Shown one piece after another: positions 7,783 to 14,145 of a DNA stretch of 14,145 bases. Position numbers and translations under genes: made by a program. The notes below the pieces were generated by a model that saw only the letters and a program-made list of their open reading frames with translations, searched no databases and was not told where the DNA came from. The first letter of the stretch is position 1; every line of letters begins with the position of its first letter. The DNA lies in NCBI GenBank assembly GCA_964481755.1, contig CAYZVH010000075.1:1-14145 (forward strand). The letters are read 5' to 3'. The stretch is from Phocaeicola_A sp964481755. Lineage in GTDB: Bacteria; Bacteroidota; Bacteroidia; Bacteroidales; Bacteroidaceae.

Positions 7783-7869
7783 ATGACAACGGTATCTCTG
7801 TATACAACCAGTACGGCGTGGTTCGTGTCGATGATGACCACCACGCGAATGACGACCCTTAGGGGTTAG
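7783..7869 (+). CDS. thrL: Threonine operon leader peptide, 28 aa (attenuator)
   Basis: A short frame with ATG at 7783 and TAG at 7867, followed by a second in-frame TAG at 7873. Of 28 codons, 10 are Thr (residues 2, 3, 8, 9, 11, 19-21, 24, 25) and four are Met (1, 17, 18, 23), including a Met-Met-Thr-Thr-Thr run at 17-21. There is no Ile. This composition, 135 bases before thrA and shortly after a -7 element, is the hallmark of a leader whose translation senses charged tRNA(Thr), as thrL does in E. coli; sequence similarity to E. coli thrL is only in composition. A 7-bp hairpin, GCGTGGT (7816-7822) with ACCACGC (7840-7846), lies inside the coding part. An A-rich stretch precedes the ATG, usual for this phylum. 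The function is inferred; the frame and its codons are seen directly. Confidence 0.75.
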   Translation: MTTVSLYTTSTAWFVSMMTTTRMTTLRG

Positions 7870-7881
7870 GGTTAGTATATA

Positions 7882-7938
7882 GTGTTTCTACGTGATACAC
7901 GCTTACGGATGTAAGCAAAACAAATCAACTGATTTTTT
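7882..7938 (+). promoter_or_regulatory. Leader RNA hairpins and T-run (attenuator region)
   Basis: After the leader stop come GTGTTTC/GATACAC (7882-7900, one mismatch, 5-base loop) and a perfect 6-bp hairpin GCTTAC-GGAT-GTAAGC (7901-7916). A run of six T follows at 7933-7938, 16 bases beyond the second stem, preceded only by a weak AT stem (AAATC/GATTT). This could be the attenuation site, but it is not a textbook terminator. CACGC at 7898-7902 could also pair with GCGTG at 7816-7820, which would link leader translation to the fold. Confidence 0.4.
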
Positions 7939-7960
7939 AATTCTTTGTGTGAGCGTTCCC

Positions 7961-7990
7961 TTGGCAAGGACGGGGGAAGAGGCTTGCCAA
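7961..7990 (+). promoter_or_regulatory. Hairpin next to the thrA start codon
   Basis: A perfect 8-bp stem, TTGGCAAG (7961-7968) with CTTGCCAA (7983-7990), ends 13 bases before the thrA ATG, inside the area a ribosome would cover. No T-run follows, so it is not an ordinary terminator. A competing pairing, TTCCC (7956-7960) with GGGAA (7974-7978), would break it. A translation-level or folding switch is possible. Confidence 0.5.
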
Positions 7991-8003
7991 TAATAACTAG
8001 ATT

Positions 8004-10433
8004 ATGAAAGTAATGAAATTTGGCGGAACGTCCGTTGGTTCCGTAAACAGTATACTGAATGTAAAAAGCATTGTTGAATCACAAAATGAACCGGTTATCG
8101 TTGTCGTGTCCGCCCTCGGTGGCATCACGGACAAACTGATACACTGCTCGAAGACAGCCGTCGCCGGCGACCTCACCTACGAGGACGAGTTCCGCGAGAT
8201 AGTGGACCGCCACATTAACATGGTGAAGGCCGTCATCCCCGAAGGCGAGAAGCAGGACGCTCTGCTCGACAAGATCGGACGCCTGCTCAACGAGCTGAAG
8301 GACATCTACCAAGGACTCTACCTGATAAAGGACCTCTCGCCCAAGACCTCCGCCACCATCGTCAGCTACGGCGAGCGCATCTCCTCGCAGATTGTGGCAC
8401 AGCTCATCCGGGGCGCACAGTGGTACGACTCGCGCACCTTCATCAAGACCGAGAAGAAACACTCCAAACACATCCTCGACTCCGACCTCACCAACAAGCT
8501 GGTGAAGGAGGCCTTCAGTCCGCTGCCACAGGTGGCCCTCGTGCCAGGATTCATCTCCACGGACAAGAACAGCGGCGAGGTGACCAACCTGGGACGTGGC
8601 GGTTCGGACTACACCGCAGCCATCATCGCCGCCGCCCTCGATGCCGACAGCCTGGAGATATGGACCGATGTGGACGGATTCATGACCGCCGACCCGCGCG
8701 TCATCTCCTCCGCCTACACCATCAACGAACTGAGCTATGTGGAGGCCATGGAACTCTGTAACTTCGGAGCCAAGGTGGTCTATCCGCCTACCATCTATCC
8801 GGTCTTCCACAAGAATATACCTATCCTGATAAAGAATACCTTTAAGCCCGAGAGTGCCGGCACGGTCATCAAGTACGAGACCAACGACGACTCGCGCGCC
8901 ATCAAGGGCATCTCGTCCATCAACAACACCAGCCTGCTCAACGTGACCGGCCTCGGTATGGTGGGCGTTATCGGTGTGAACCACCGCATCTTCCGCACGT
9001 TGGCCGAGAACGGCATCAGCGTGTTCCTCGTGTCGCAGGCCTCCTCGGAGAACTCAACCTCCATCGGTATGCGCGAGGAGGATGCCGAGTTGGCTCGCCA
9101 GATCCTGGACCAGGAATTCGCCAAAGAGATAGAGATGGGCGAGATGGCCCCCATGAGCATCGAGTCGGGACTGGCCACCGTGGCCATCGTGGGCGAGGGT
9201 ATGCGCCACACTCCCGGTATCGCCGGTAAACTCTTCGGCACACTGGGACGCAACGGCATCAACGTCATCGCCTGCGCCCAAGGCTCGTCCGAGACCAACA
9301 TCTCCTTTGTGGTGGACGGCAAGCAACTGCGCAAGACGCTCAACGTCATCCACGACAGCTTCTTCCTCTCCGAATACCAAGTGCTCAACCTCTTCATCTG
9401 CGGCGTGGGCACCGTGGGCGGCAGTCTGATAGAGCAACTGCGTACCCAGCAGGAACGTCTGAAGCAAGAGCGCGGACTGAAGCTCAACGTGGTGGGCATC
9501 ATCAACGGCCATCACGCCATGTTCCGCCGCGAGGGCTTCAACCTCAACACCTATCGCGAGGAGTTGGAGCAGAGCGAGCCCAGCTCCCTGCAGCGCATCC
9601 ACGACGAGGTGATAGGCATGAACATCTTCAACTCCGTGTTTGTGGACTGCACCGCCAGCACCGAGGTGGCTTCGCTCTACAAGGAGTTCCTGCAACACAA
9701 CATCTCCGTGGTGGCTGCCAACAAGGTGGCGGCATCGTCGCGCTACGACAACTACAAGGAGCTGAAGCAGACCGCCCGCAAACGCCAGGTGAAGTTCCTC
9801 TTCGAGACCAACGTGGGTGCCGGCCTGCCCATCATCAACACCATCAACGACCTGATTGCCAGTGGCGACAAGATACTGAAGATAGAGGCTGTGCTCAGCG
9901 GCACCCTCAACTATCTGTTCAACACCCTCAGCGCCGACATCCCCTTCAGCCGGGCCGTGCGCATGGCCAAGGAGGAGGGATACTCCGAGCCCGACCCGCG
10001 CATCGACCTCAGCGGCAAGGATGTCATCCGCAAGCTGGTGATCCTGGCCCGCGAAGCCGGATACCGCCTGGAACAGGAGGATGTGGAGGCCAACCTCTTC
10101 ATCCCGCGCGACTTCTTCGAAGGCACGTTGGACGAGTTCTGGAAGAAGTTGCCCTCGCTGGACGCTGATTTCGAGGCCCGTCGTCAGCAACTGGAGAAGG
10201 AGAACAAGCGTTGGCGCTTCGTGGCCTGTCTCAACGAAGGCAAGGCTTCCGTGTCGTTGCGCGAGGTGGACAGCAAACACCCCTTCTACAATCTGGAGGG
10301 CAGCAACAACATCATCCTCCTTACCACGGAGCGCTATCGGGAGTACCCGATGCTCATTCAAGGTTACGGAGCCGGTGCCAGCGTGACGGCCGCTGGCGTG
10401 TTTGCCGACATCATGAGCATCGCCAACATCTGA
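8004..10433 (+). CDS. thrA: Bifunctional aspartokinase / homoserine dehydrogenase, 809 aa
   Basis: Catalyses the first and third steps from aspartate to threonine: phosphorylation of aspartate, and NAD(P)H reduction of aspartate semialdehyde to homoserine. Seen: aspartokinase domain with KFGGTSVG at residues 5-12, SYGERIS, and LGRGGSDYTA; paired ACT-type regulatory region at about 310-455 (VTGLGMVGVIGV; then VAIVGEGMRHTPGIAGKLFGTLGRNGIN); homoserine dehydrogenase Rossmann motif GVGTVGG at 467-473, the LSGTLNYLF signature, and DPRIDLSGKDVIRKL. The length matches E. coli ThrA (820). The ATG at 8004 begins MKVMKFGGTSV as in family members. ACT domains imply feedback inhibition, probably by threonine. 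The leader and hairpins upstream imply transcriptional control too. It ends TGATAG, with an in-line second stop, 69 bases before the next gene. Confidence 0.97.
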   Translation: MKVMKFGGTSVGSVNSILNVKSIVESQNEPVIVVVSALGGITDKLIHCSKTAVAGDLTYEDEFREIVDRHINMVKAVIPEGEKQDALLDKIGRLLNELKDIYQGLYLIKDLSPKTSATIVSYGERISSQIVAQLIRGAQWYDSRTFIKTEKKHSKHILDSDLTNKLVKEAFSPLPQVALVPGFISTDKNSGEVTNLGRGGSDYTAAIIAAALDADSLEIWTDVDGFMTADPRVISSAYTINELSYVEAMELCNFGAKVVYPPTIYPVFHKNIPILIKNTFKPESAGTVIKYETNDDSRAIKGISSINNTSLLNVTGLGMVGVIGVNHRIFRTLAENGISVFLVSQASSENSTSIGMREEDAELARQILDQEFAKEIEMGEMAPMSIESGLATVAIVGEGMRHTPGIAGKLFGTLGRNGINVIACAQGSSETNISFVVDGKQLRKTLNVIHDSFFLSEYQVLNLFICGVGTVGGSLIEQLRTQQERLKQERGLKLNVVGIINGHHAMFRREGFNLNTYREELEQSEPSSLQRIHDEVIGMNIFNSVFVDCTASTEVASLYKEFLQHNISVVAANKVAASSRYDNYKELKQTARKRQVKFLFETNVGAGLPIINTINDLIASGDKILKIEAVLSGTLNYLFNTLSADIPFSRAVRMAKEEGYSEPDPRIDLSGKDVIRKLVILAREAGYRLEQEDVEANLFIPRDFFEGTLDEFWKKLPSLDADFEARRQQLEKENKRWRFVACLNEGKASVSLREVDSKHPFYNLEGSNNIILLTTERYREYPMLIQGYGAGASVTAAGVFADIMSIANI

Positions 10434-10443
10434 TAGCGGAAAG

Positions 10444-10467
10444 GCCCCGGCCGCTGGTGGCGGGGGC
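10444..10467 (+). other. GC-rich hairpin between thrA and the kinase gene
   Basis: GCCCC...GGGGC-type stem with a single G bulge (CCCCGGCC against GGCGGGG, loop about six bases). No T-run follows. It may stabilise or process the thrA 3' end and set relative expression of the downstream genes; the 69-base gap is the only sizeable one in the operon. Confidence 0.4.
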
Positions 10468-10502
10468 AGTGATTATATAATGAACTTAACGAGAGAGCGA
10501 AA

Positions 10503-11714
10503 ATGAAACACATTATCATTTTGGGCGACGGTATGGCCGACTGGGCCGTGAAGTCATTGAATAACCAAACATTGCTGCAGCACGCGCATACCCCTTACAT
10601 GGATATGCTCGCACGCAAGGGACGTACGGGACGGCTGATTACCGTGGCTCCCGGTTTCCACCCAGGCAGCGAAGTGGCCAACATGTCCGTCATCGGATAT
10701 AACCTGCCGAAGGTGTACGAGGGTAGGGGACCGCTGGAGGCCGCCAGCATCGGTGTGGACCTGAAGCCGGGCGAGATGGCCATGCGCTGTAACCTGGTCT
10801 GCATCGAAGGCGAGATATTGAAAAACCACTCCTCTGGCCACATCACCACCGAGGAGGCGGACGAACTGATAAAGTTCCTGCAACAGGAACTGGGCAACGA
10901 CCGGGTGCACTTCTACACCGGCGTGCAGTATCGCCACCTGTTGGTGGTCAAAGGGGGCAACAAGCAGTTGGACTGCACCCCTCCGCACGACGTGCCCTTG
11001 AAACCCTTCCGCCCGTTGCTGGTGAAGCCGCTCGCCCCCGAGGCGAAGGAGACCGCCGACCTGCTGAACGACCTGATACTGAAGTCGCAGGAGCTGCTGC
11101 GCAACCATCCCGTGAACCTGCGCCGCATCGCCGCCGGCAAAGACCCCGCCAACAGCATCTGGCCCTGGTCGCCCGGTTACCGTCCGCAGATGGAACCCCT
11201 CTCCGTCACCTACCCCTCTATTCGCAAGGGTAGCGTCATCTCTGCCGTGGACCTCATCAAAGGCATCGGATACTACGCCGGCCTGCGCAACATCAGTGTG
11301 GAAGGGGCCACCGGACTCTACGACACCAACTATGAAGGAAAAGTGGAGGCCGCCCTGAAGGCGCTGAAAGACGAGGATTTCGTATATTTGCACATCGAAG
11401 CCAGCGACGAGGCCGGTCACGAGGGCGACATACCACTGAAGCTCCGGACCATAGAGAACCTCGACAGCCGTGTCGTGGGCCCCGTCTACGAGGCGGTGAA
11501 GAACTGGTCCGAGCCTGTGGCCATAGCCGTGTTGCCCGACCATCCGACTCCCTGTGAGCTGCGCACCCACACCGCCGAGCCTGTGCCGTTCCTCATCTAC
11601 TATCCCGGCATCGAGCCGGACAGTGTGCAGCGGTTCGACGAGGTTGCCTGTGTGGACGGTGTCTATGGTCTGATGAAAGAAAACGAGTTTATGAACGAAT
11701 TTATGAAGTACTGA
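10503..11714 (+). CDS. Phosphoglycerate-mutase-like proposed homoserine kinase, 403 aa
   Basis: Belongs to the archaeal-type cofactor-independent phosphoglycerate mutase (ApgM) branch of the alkaline phosphatase superfamily. Seen: MKHIIILGDGMAD with metal ligand D9; GSEVANMSVIGYN, whose S56 aligns with the phospho-accepting serine of the superfamily; YEGRGPLEAAS; IEASDEAGHEGD and VLPDHPTPCELRTHT, holding the second set of metal-binding Asp and His residues. It sits between thrA and thrC, 4 bases before thrC, with no GHMP-type ThrB in the window. A subfamily with this context is annotated as a proposed homoserine kinase (TIGR02535), and that fits the missing step: homoserine to O-phosphohomoserine. 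True phosphoglycerate mutase activity is the alternative. Family certain; kinase role strongly suggested by context, not shown by sequence. Confidence 0.9.
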   Translation: MKHIIILGDGMADWAVKSLNNQTLLQHAHTPYMDMLARKGRTGRLITVAPGFHPGSEVANMSVIGYNLPKVYEGRGPLEAASIGVDLKPGEMAMRCNLVCIEGEILKNHSSGHITTEEADELIKFLQQELGNDRVHFYTGVQYRHLLVVKGGNKQLDCTPPHDVPLKPFRPLLVKPLAPEAKETADLLNDLILKSQELLRNHPVNLRRIAAGKDPANSIWPWSPGYRPQMEPLSVTYPSIRKGSVISAVDLIKGIGYYAGLRNISVEGATGLYDTNYEGKVEAALKALKDEDFVYLHIEASDEAGHEGDIPLKLRTIENLDSRVVGPVYEAVKNWSEPVAIAVLPDHPTPCELRTHTAEPVPFLIYYPGIEPDSVQRFDEVACVDGVYGLMKENEFMNEFMKY

Positions 11715-11718
11715 AGAT

Positions 11719-13020
11719 ATGAATTACTATAGCACAAACGGTAAATCACCGAAAGCTTCACTCCACGACGCGGTAGTGAAGGGGCTCGCTCCCGACAAGG
11801 GACTCTACATGCCCGAGAAAATCAAACCCCTGCCCAACAAGTTCTATCGCACCATCGACCGGCTCTCGTTCCAGGAGATAGCCTATCAGGTGGCCGACGC
11901 TTTCTTTGGCGAGGACATCCCGGCGGAGGCCCTGAAGTTCATCGTGTCGGACACGCTGAGCTTCGATGTGCCCGTGGTGAACGTGTCGGACAACATCTAT
12001 TCGCTGGAGCTCTTCCATGGCCCTACGCTGGCCTTCAAGGATGTGGGCGCGCGCTTCATGGCCCGTCTGTTGGGTTACTTCATCCAGCAGGAGGAACAGA
12101 AAGAGGTGAACGTGCTGGTGGCAACCTCCGGCGACACCGGCAGTGCCGTGGCCAACGGCTTCCTCGGTGTGAAGGGCATCCATGTCTACGTGCTCTATCC
12201 GAAGGGTAAGGTGAGCGAGATTCAGGAGAAGCAGTTCACTACGCTGGGTAAGAACATCACCGCCATCGAGGTGGACGGCGTGTTCGACGACTGCCAGGCC
12301 CTGGTGAAGAGCGCCTTCATGGACGAGGAGCTCAACCAACACATGAAGTTGACTTCGGCCAACTCCATCAACGTGGCGCGTTTCCTGCCGCAGGCATTCT
12401 ACTACTTCTATGCCTACGCTCAGATGAAGGAGCAAGGCAAGGCCGACAACCTGGTCATCTGTGTGCCGAGCGGCAACTTCGGCAACATCACCGCCGGACT
12501 GTTCGCCAAGCGTATGGGCCTACCCGTGAAGCGTTTCATCGCCGCCAACAACCGCAACGACATCTTCTACAACTACCTGCAGACGGGTGTCTACAGTCCG
12601 AAAGCCTCTGTGGCCACCATCGCCAACGCCATGGATGTGGGTGACCCGAGCAACTTCGCCCGCATCCTCGACCTCTACAAAGGTTCGCATGCCGACATCG
12701 TGAAGGAGATCTCCGGTGCCACCTACACCGACGACCAGATACGCGACACAGTAGCCCGTGTGTTCCAGAGCTACGGCTACCTGCTCGATCCTCACGGTGC
12801 CTGTGGCTATCGTGCCTTGGAGGAGGGCCTTCGGGAGGGAGAGTCCGGCGTGTTCCTCGAGACCGCTCACCCCGCCAAGTTCCGCGACGTGGTGTCAGCC
12901 ATCATCCAGCAGGATGTTGAGATTCCCGCTGGTCTGAAAGCCTTCATGAATGGCAAGAAGCAGACCGTCCCCATGAGCAAGGACTTCGCCTCCTTCAAGC
13001 AATACCTGATGCAGCAGTAA
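11719..13020 (+). CDS. thrC: Threonine synthase, 433 aa
   Basis: PLP enzyme that converts O-phosphohomoserine to threonine, the last step of the pathway. Seen: the N-terminal MNYYSTNGKSPKASLHDAV typical of the family, the PLP lysine K107 in GPTLAFKDVGARF, the phosphate-holding motif ATSGDTGSAVANGF (about 135-148), and PSGNFGNITAGLFAKRMGLP. Length agrees with E. coli ThrC (428). It begins 4 bases after the proposed homoserine kinase stop, so the two are surely cotranslated from one transcript. Last gene of the thr operon; a hairpin lies ~40 bases downstream. Confidence 0.97.
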   Translation: MNYYSTNGKSPKASLHDAVVKGLAPDKGLYMPEKIKPLPNKFYRTIDRLSFQEIAYQVADAFFGEDIPAEALKFIVSDTLSFDVPVVNVSDNIYSLELFHGPTLAFKDVGARFMARLLGYFIQQEEQKEVNVLVATSGDTGSAVANGFLGVKGIHVYVLYPKGKVSEIQEKQFTTLGKNITAIEVDGVFDDCQALVKSAFMDEELNQHMKLTSANSINVARFLPQAFYYFYAYAQMKEQGKADNLVICVPSGNFGNITAGLFAKRMGLPVKRFIAANNRNDIFYNYLQTGVYSPKASVATIANAMDVGDPSNFARILDLYKGSHADIVKEISGATYTDDQIRDTVARVFQSYGYLLDPHGACGYRALEEGLREGESGVFLETAHPAKFRDVVSAIIQQDVEIPAGLKAFMNGKKQTVPMSKDFASFKQYLMQQ

Positions 13021-13059
13021 GTCGACTCCCCGCTGATGTGCGGATATAAGATACTCCCT

Positions 13060-13107
13060 CCGAGAGGGTAGCAAACCGGATAGTAGTTCGGGTCGCTGCT
13101 CTCTCGG
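13060..13107 (+). terminator. Hairpin downstream of thrC, possible operon end
   Basis: CCGAGAG (13060-13066) pairs perfectly with CTCTCGG (13101-13107), extended by AGC (13070-13072) with GCT (13098-13100) and an inner ACCG with CGGGT. There is no following T-run, so it is either a 3' end stabiliser or a Rho-assisted terminator. An alternative small hairpin, CCCTC-CGA-GAGGG (13056-13068), overlaps it. Confidence 0.4.
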
Positions 13108-13142
13108 TGATTCTGTAACTGGAATATGATATAAACTCATAG

Positions 13143-13583
13143 ATGACAATGGACGATGAAGTTTTGATTGCCAATTTCTTTAGAGTTGGTTATAATGGTG
13201 ATAAGACTATAAGAAAAAGTAATTTGGGATGGTCTGATACGATTATTCAGGACGCCCAATCCGATGACCCGGAAACGATATTCAGATATATCGTTGAAAT
13301 TGTAGGGTTAAATATCCTGTTCTATTGGATGGAAGACCGTCAGTGGTATACAATAGAGACAGAGAAAGACCCGATTGAAGTTCGTCGTATTTATCCAAAT
13401 CCGAATTGGGATGGAAAGTGCGAATACACAAAGGCTGGGAAGGAGGGCTACCCTTCAACATGCTCTGCCGGTGAGGTTCTGGCTACTTTTGAAGACCCGA
13501 CTATGGTTTGGGATGAACTTAAGATTAATGGAACGCCAATTGGAAAGGTTTTAGCCAACTCGGTAATCACTGATTTAGATTAA
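13143..13583 (+). CDS. Hypothetical protein, 146 aa
   Basis: I do not recognise this protein. It is acidic and soluble-looking, with no signal peptide or clear membrane helix; the most hydrophobic part is IFRYIVEIVGLNILFYW at about 46-62. It is rich in Trp and Tyr and has two Cys (about residues 92 and 106). A second ATG two codons in (MDDE) is an alternative start. Base and codon use is clearly more AT-rich than the thr operon (AGA, ATA, TTA and AAT are common), suggesting foreign origin. It is followed 5 bases later by a strong terminator, so it is a one-gene unit or the tail of one. Small lone proteins of this kind are sometimes immunity proteins or DUFs, but nothing here shows it. Confidence 0.7.
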   Translation: MTMDDEVLIANFFRVGYNGDKTIRKSNLGWSDTIIQDAQSDDPETIFRYIVEIVGLNILFYWMEDRQWYTIETEKDPIEVRRIYPNPNWDGKCEYTKAGKEGYPSTCSAGEVLATFEDPTMVWDELKINGTPIGKVLANSVITDLD

Positions 13584-13588
13584 TTGTG

Positions 13589-13621
13589 AATAGCCGACTC
13601 ATTCATCGTGGGTCGGCTATT
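13589..13621 (+). terminator. Terminator after the hypothetical gene
   Basis: A perfect 10-bp stem, AATAGCCGAC (13589-13598) with GTCGGCTATT (13612-13621), and a 13-base loop, starting 5 bases after the stop codon. The T-tail is poor (CCTT), though the 3' arm itself ends in ATT. Confidence 0.7.
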
Positions 13622-13777
13622 CCTTAAAACTGTATGAGCTTTGGCGCATCCCGGAAGCAACGTCGCTTCCGCTTGCAGCCATAGGTGGTAGCATTGGCGC
13701 GTGGCGCGTCATGAAAGCGTGGCACTACCATCTCCGGGTAAAGATGGATGCCTCGAGAAAACCGACAAATCGGGAAT
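13622..13777. other. Non-coding spacer with small hairpins
   Basis: No gene seen. It holds perfect small inverted repeats: CGGAAGC/GCTTCCG (13652-13671) and CCATCT/AGATGG (about 13729-13748), plus repeated GGCGCGT words around 13695-13710. Its GC content is higher than that of the flanking gene and the repeat array, so it may be a separate insertion or an old chromosomal remnant. Confidence 0.35.
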
Positions 13778-14070
13778 GAAGTAAAAGGATGAAGGAAAAG
13801 ACAATGCAATGAAGGAAAAGAACCTAATACATCGTCAGGTAGGGTGTAAGAGTGATAAAAGAAGTGATAAAAGAAATGATAATAAGAGTGATAAAAGGAA
13901 TGATAATAAATCGTTGATAATAAGAGCGTTGAGGAAAGTGATAAAAGGGATGGTGATAAAAGGAGTGATAATAGAAGTGATAACTTCATAGCTGAAGGAA
14001 AAAAAGTGAAGGAAAAGAAGGCGATGTGAAGGAAAAGGATGAAGGAAAAGAGAATACAATGAAGGAAAAG
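13778..14070. repeat. Two interleaved families of short direct repeats
   Basis: GAAGGAAAAG occurs exactly at 13791, 13811, 14008, 14028, 14041 and 14061, with near copies at 13778 and 13994. Between its two clusters lies a GTGATAAAAG family, exact at 13852, 13864, 13888, 13938 and 13953, with many GATAATAA-type variants. The purine bias is extreme on this strand. Frames through it on either strand are low-complexity translations of the repeats (for example SDKRNDNK) and are not credible genes. The last copy ends 14 bases before a -7 element for the next gene. Confidence 0.75.
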
Positions 14071-14083
14071 GATGATTTCTCAT

Positions 14084-14091
14084 TATCTTTG
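14084..14091 (+). promoter_or_regulatory. Consensus -7 promoter element
   Basis: TATCTTTG matches the Bacteroidota -7 box TAnnTTTG exactly, 31 bases before the ATG at 14123. No TTTG is seen at the -33 position, which falls within the repeat array (GAAGGAAAAG at 14061-14070), so the array's last copy would supply the -33 region. Confidence 0.6.
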
Positions 14092-14122
14092 CATGATGAA
14101 ACCCATAAACTGACAAAACAAT

Positions 14123-14145
14123 ATGGCAAAAGTAGGTTACATATG
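14123..14145 (+). CDS. Start of a gene cut by the window edge; possible serine-recombinase-like protein
   Basis: Only MAKVGYI is visible. It follows a good -7 element and an A-rich leader. Resolvase/invertase N-terminal domains begin with a short beta strand ending in GY(A/I), and a Bacteroidales group of small recombinase-like proteins begins this way in my recollection. Seven residues cannot settle it. Confidence 0.3.

Noticed and set aside
7858..7875. Telomere-like TTAGGG words and a GGTTAG tandem
   Set aside because: Only two copies, explained by the end of the leader peptide and its double stop codons.
9054..10361. A 435-residue minus-strand frame opposite thrA
   Set aside because: Shadow frame caused by third-position GC bias in thrA; no family features.
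13624..13989. A 121-residue minus-strand frame rich in Leu, Ser, Tyr and His
   Set aside because: It is a translation of the decamer repeats on the opposite strand, with no start signal and low-complexity content.
13809..13991. A 60-residue plus-strand frame of Ser-Asp-Lys-Arg-Asn repeats
   Set aside because: It lies wholly inside the repeat array; the repeats produce the residues and there is no family resemblance.
13778..14070. The decamer array as a CRISPR array
   Set aside because: Units are 10 bases, spacing is irregular and there are no unique spacers of constant length.

Overview
The window looks like a Bacteroidales (Bacteroidota) chromosome. The evidence is a fused aspartokinase/homoserine dehydrogenase followed by a phosphoglycerate-mutase-like 'homoserine kinase' and ThrC, weak Shine-Dalgarno sites, and -7 elements of the TAnnTTTG type. 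Core genes are GC-rich, strongly so at third codon positions, which suggests one of the higher-GC members of the group. The last ~1 kb is visibly more AT-rich and looks accessory.

Layout. 1-3001 (+) is the large subunit of carbamoyl-phosphate synthetase, lacking its first ~75 residues at the window edge, with a terminator at 3029-3074. 3075-3333 is a non-coding convergent region with nested inverted repeats and a terminator for the opposite strand. 7481 to 3350 (-) is a tight four-gene unit: radA (frameshifted in this sequence), an FAD-dependent dehydrogenase, a LuxR-type regulator with a degenerate receiver domain, and a small AlaX-like tRNA-editing protein. The gaps are 15-19 bases, a promoter candidate lies at 7519-7550 and the terminator at 3282-3333. 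7482-8003 is the divergent control region between radA and thrA. 8004-13020 (+) is the threonine operon thrA - apgM-like homoserine kinase - thrC, which takes aspartate to threonine apart from aspartate-semialdehyde dehydrogenase. 13143-13583 (+) is an unrecognised AT-rich small protein with a terminator. 13622-14122 is non-coding and dominated by two families of short direct repeats. At 14123 a new gene starts; only seven residues are visible, and they fit the start of a serine-recombinase-like protein.

The most interesting item is absent from a plain long-ORF view. At 7783-7869, between a TAnnTTTG element and thrA, is a 28-codon reading frame with 10 threonine codons and a Met-Met-Thr-Thr-Thr run, ending at two in-frame TAG codons and followed by hairpins. 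This is the signature of a threonine-operon leader peptide and attenuator. The operon is also notable for using a phosphatase-superfamily enzyme where most bacteria use GHMP-family ThrB. Other points are an animal CAD-like CarB, a one-base frameshift in radA, a regulator with no visible phospho-acceptor aspartate, and the repeat array ahead of the putative recombinase.
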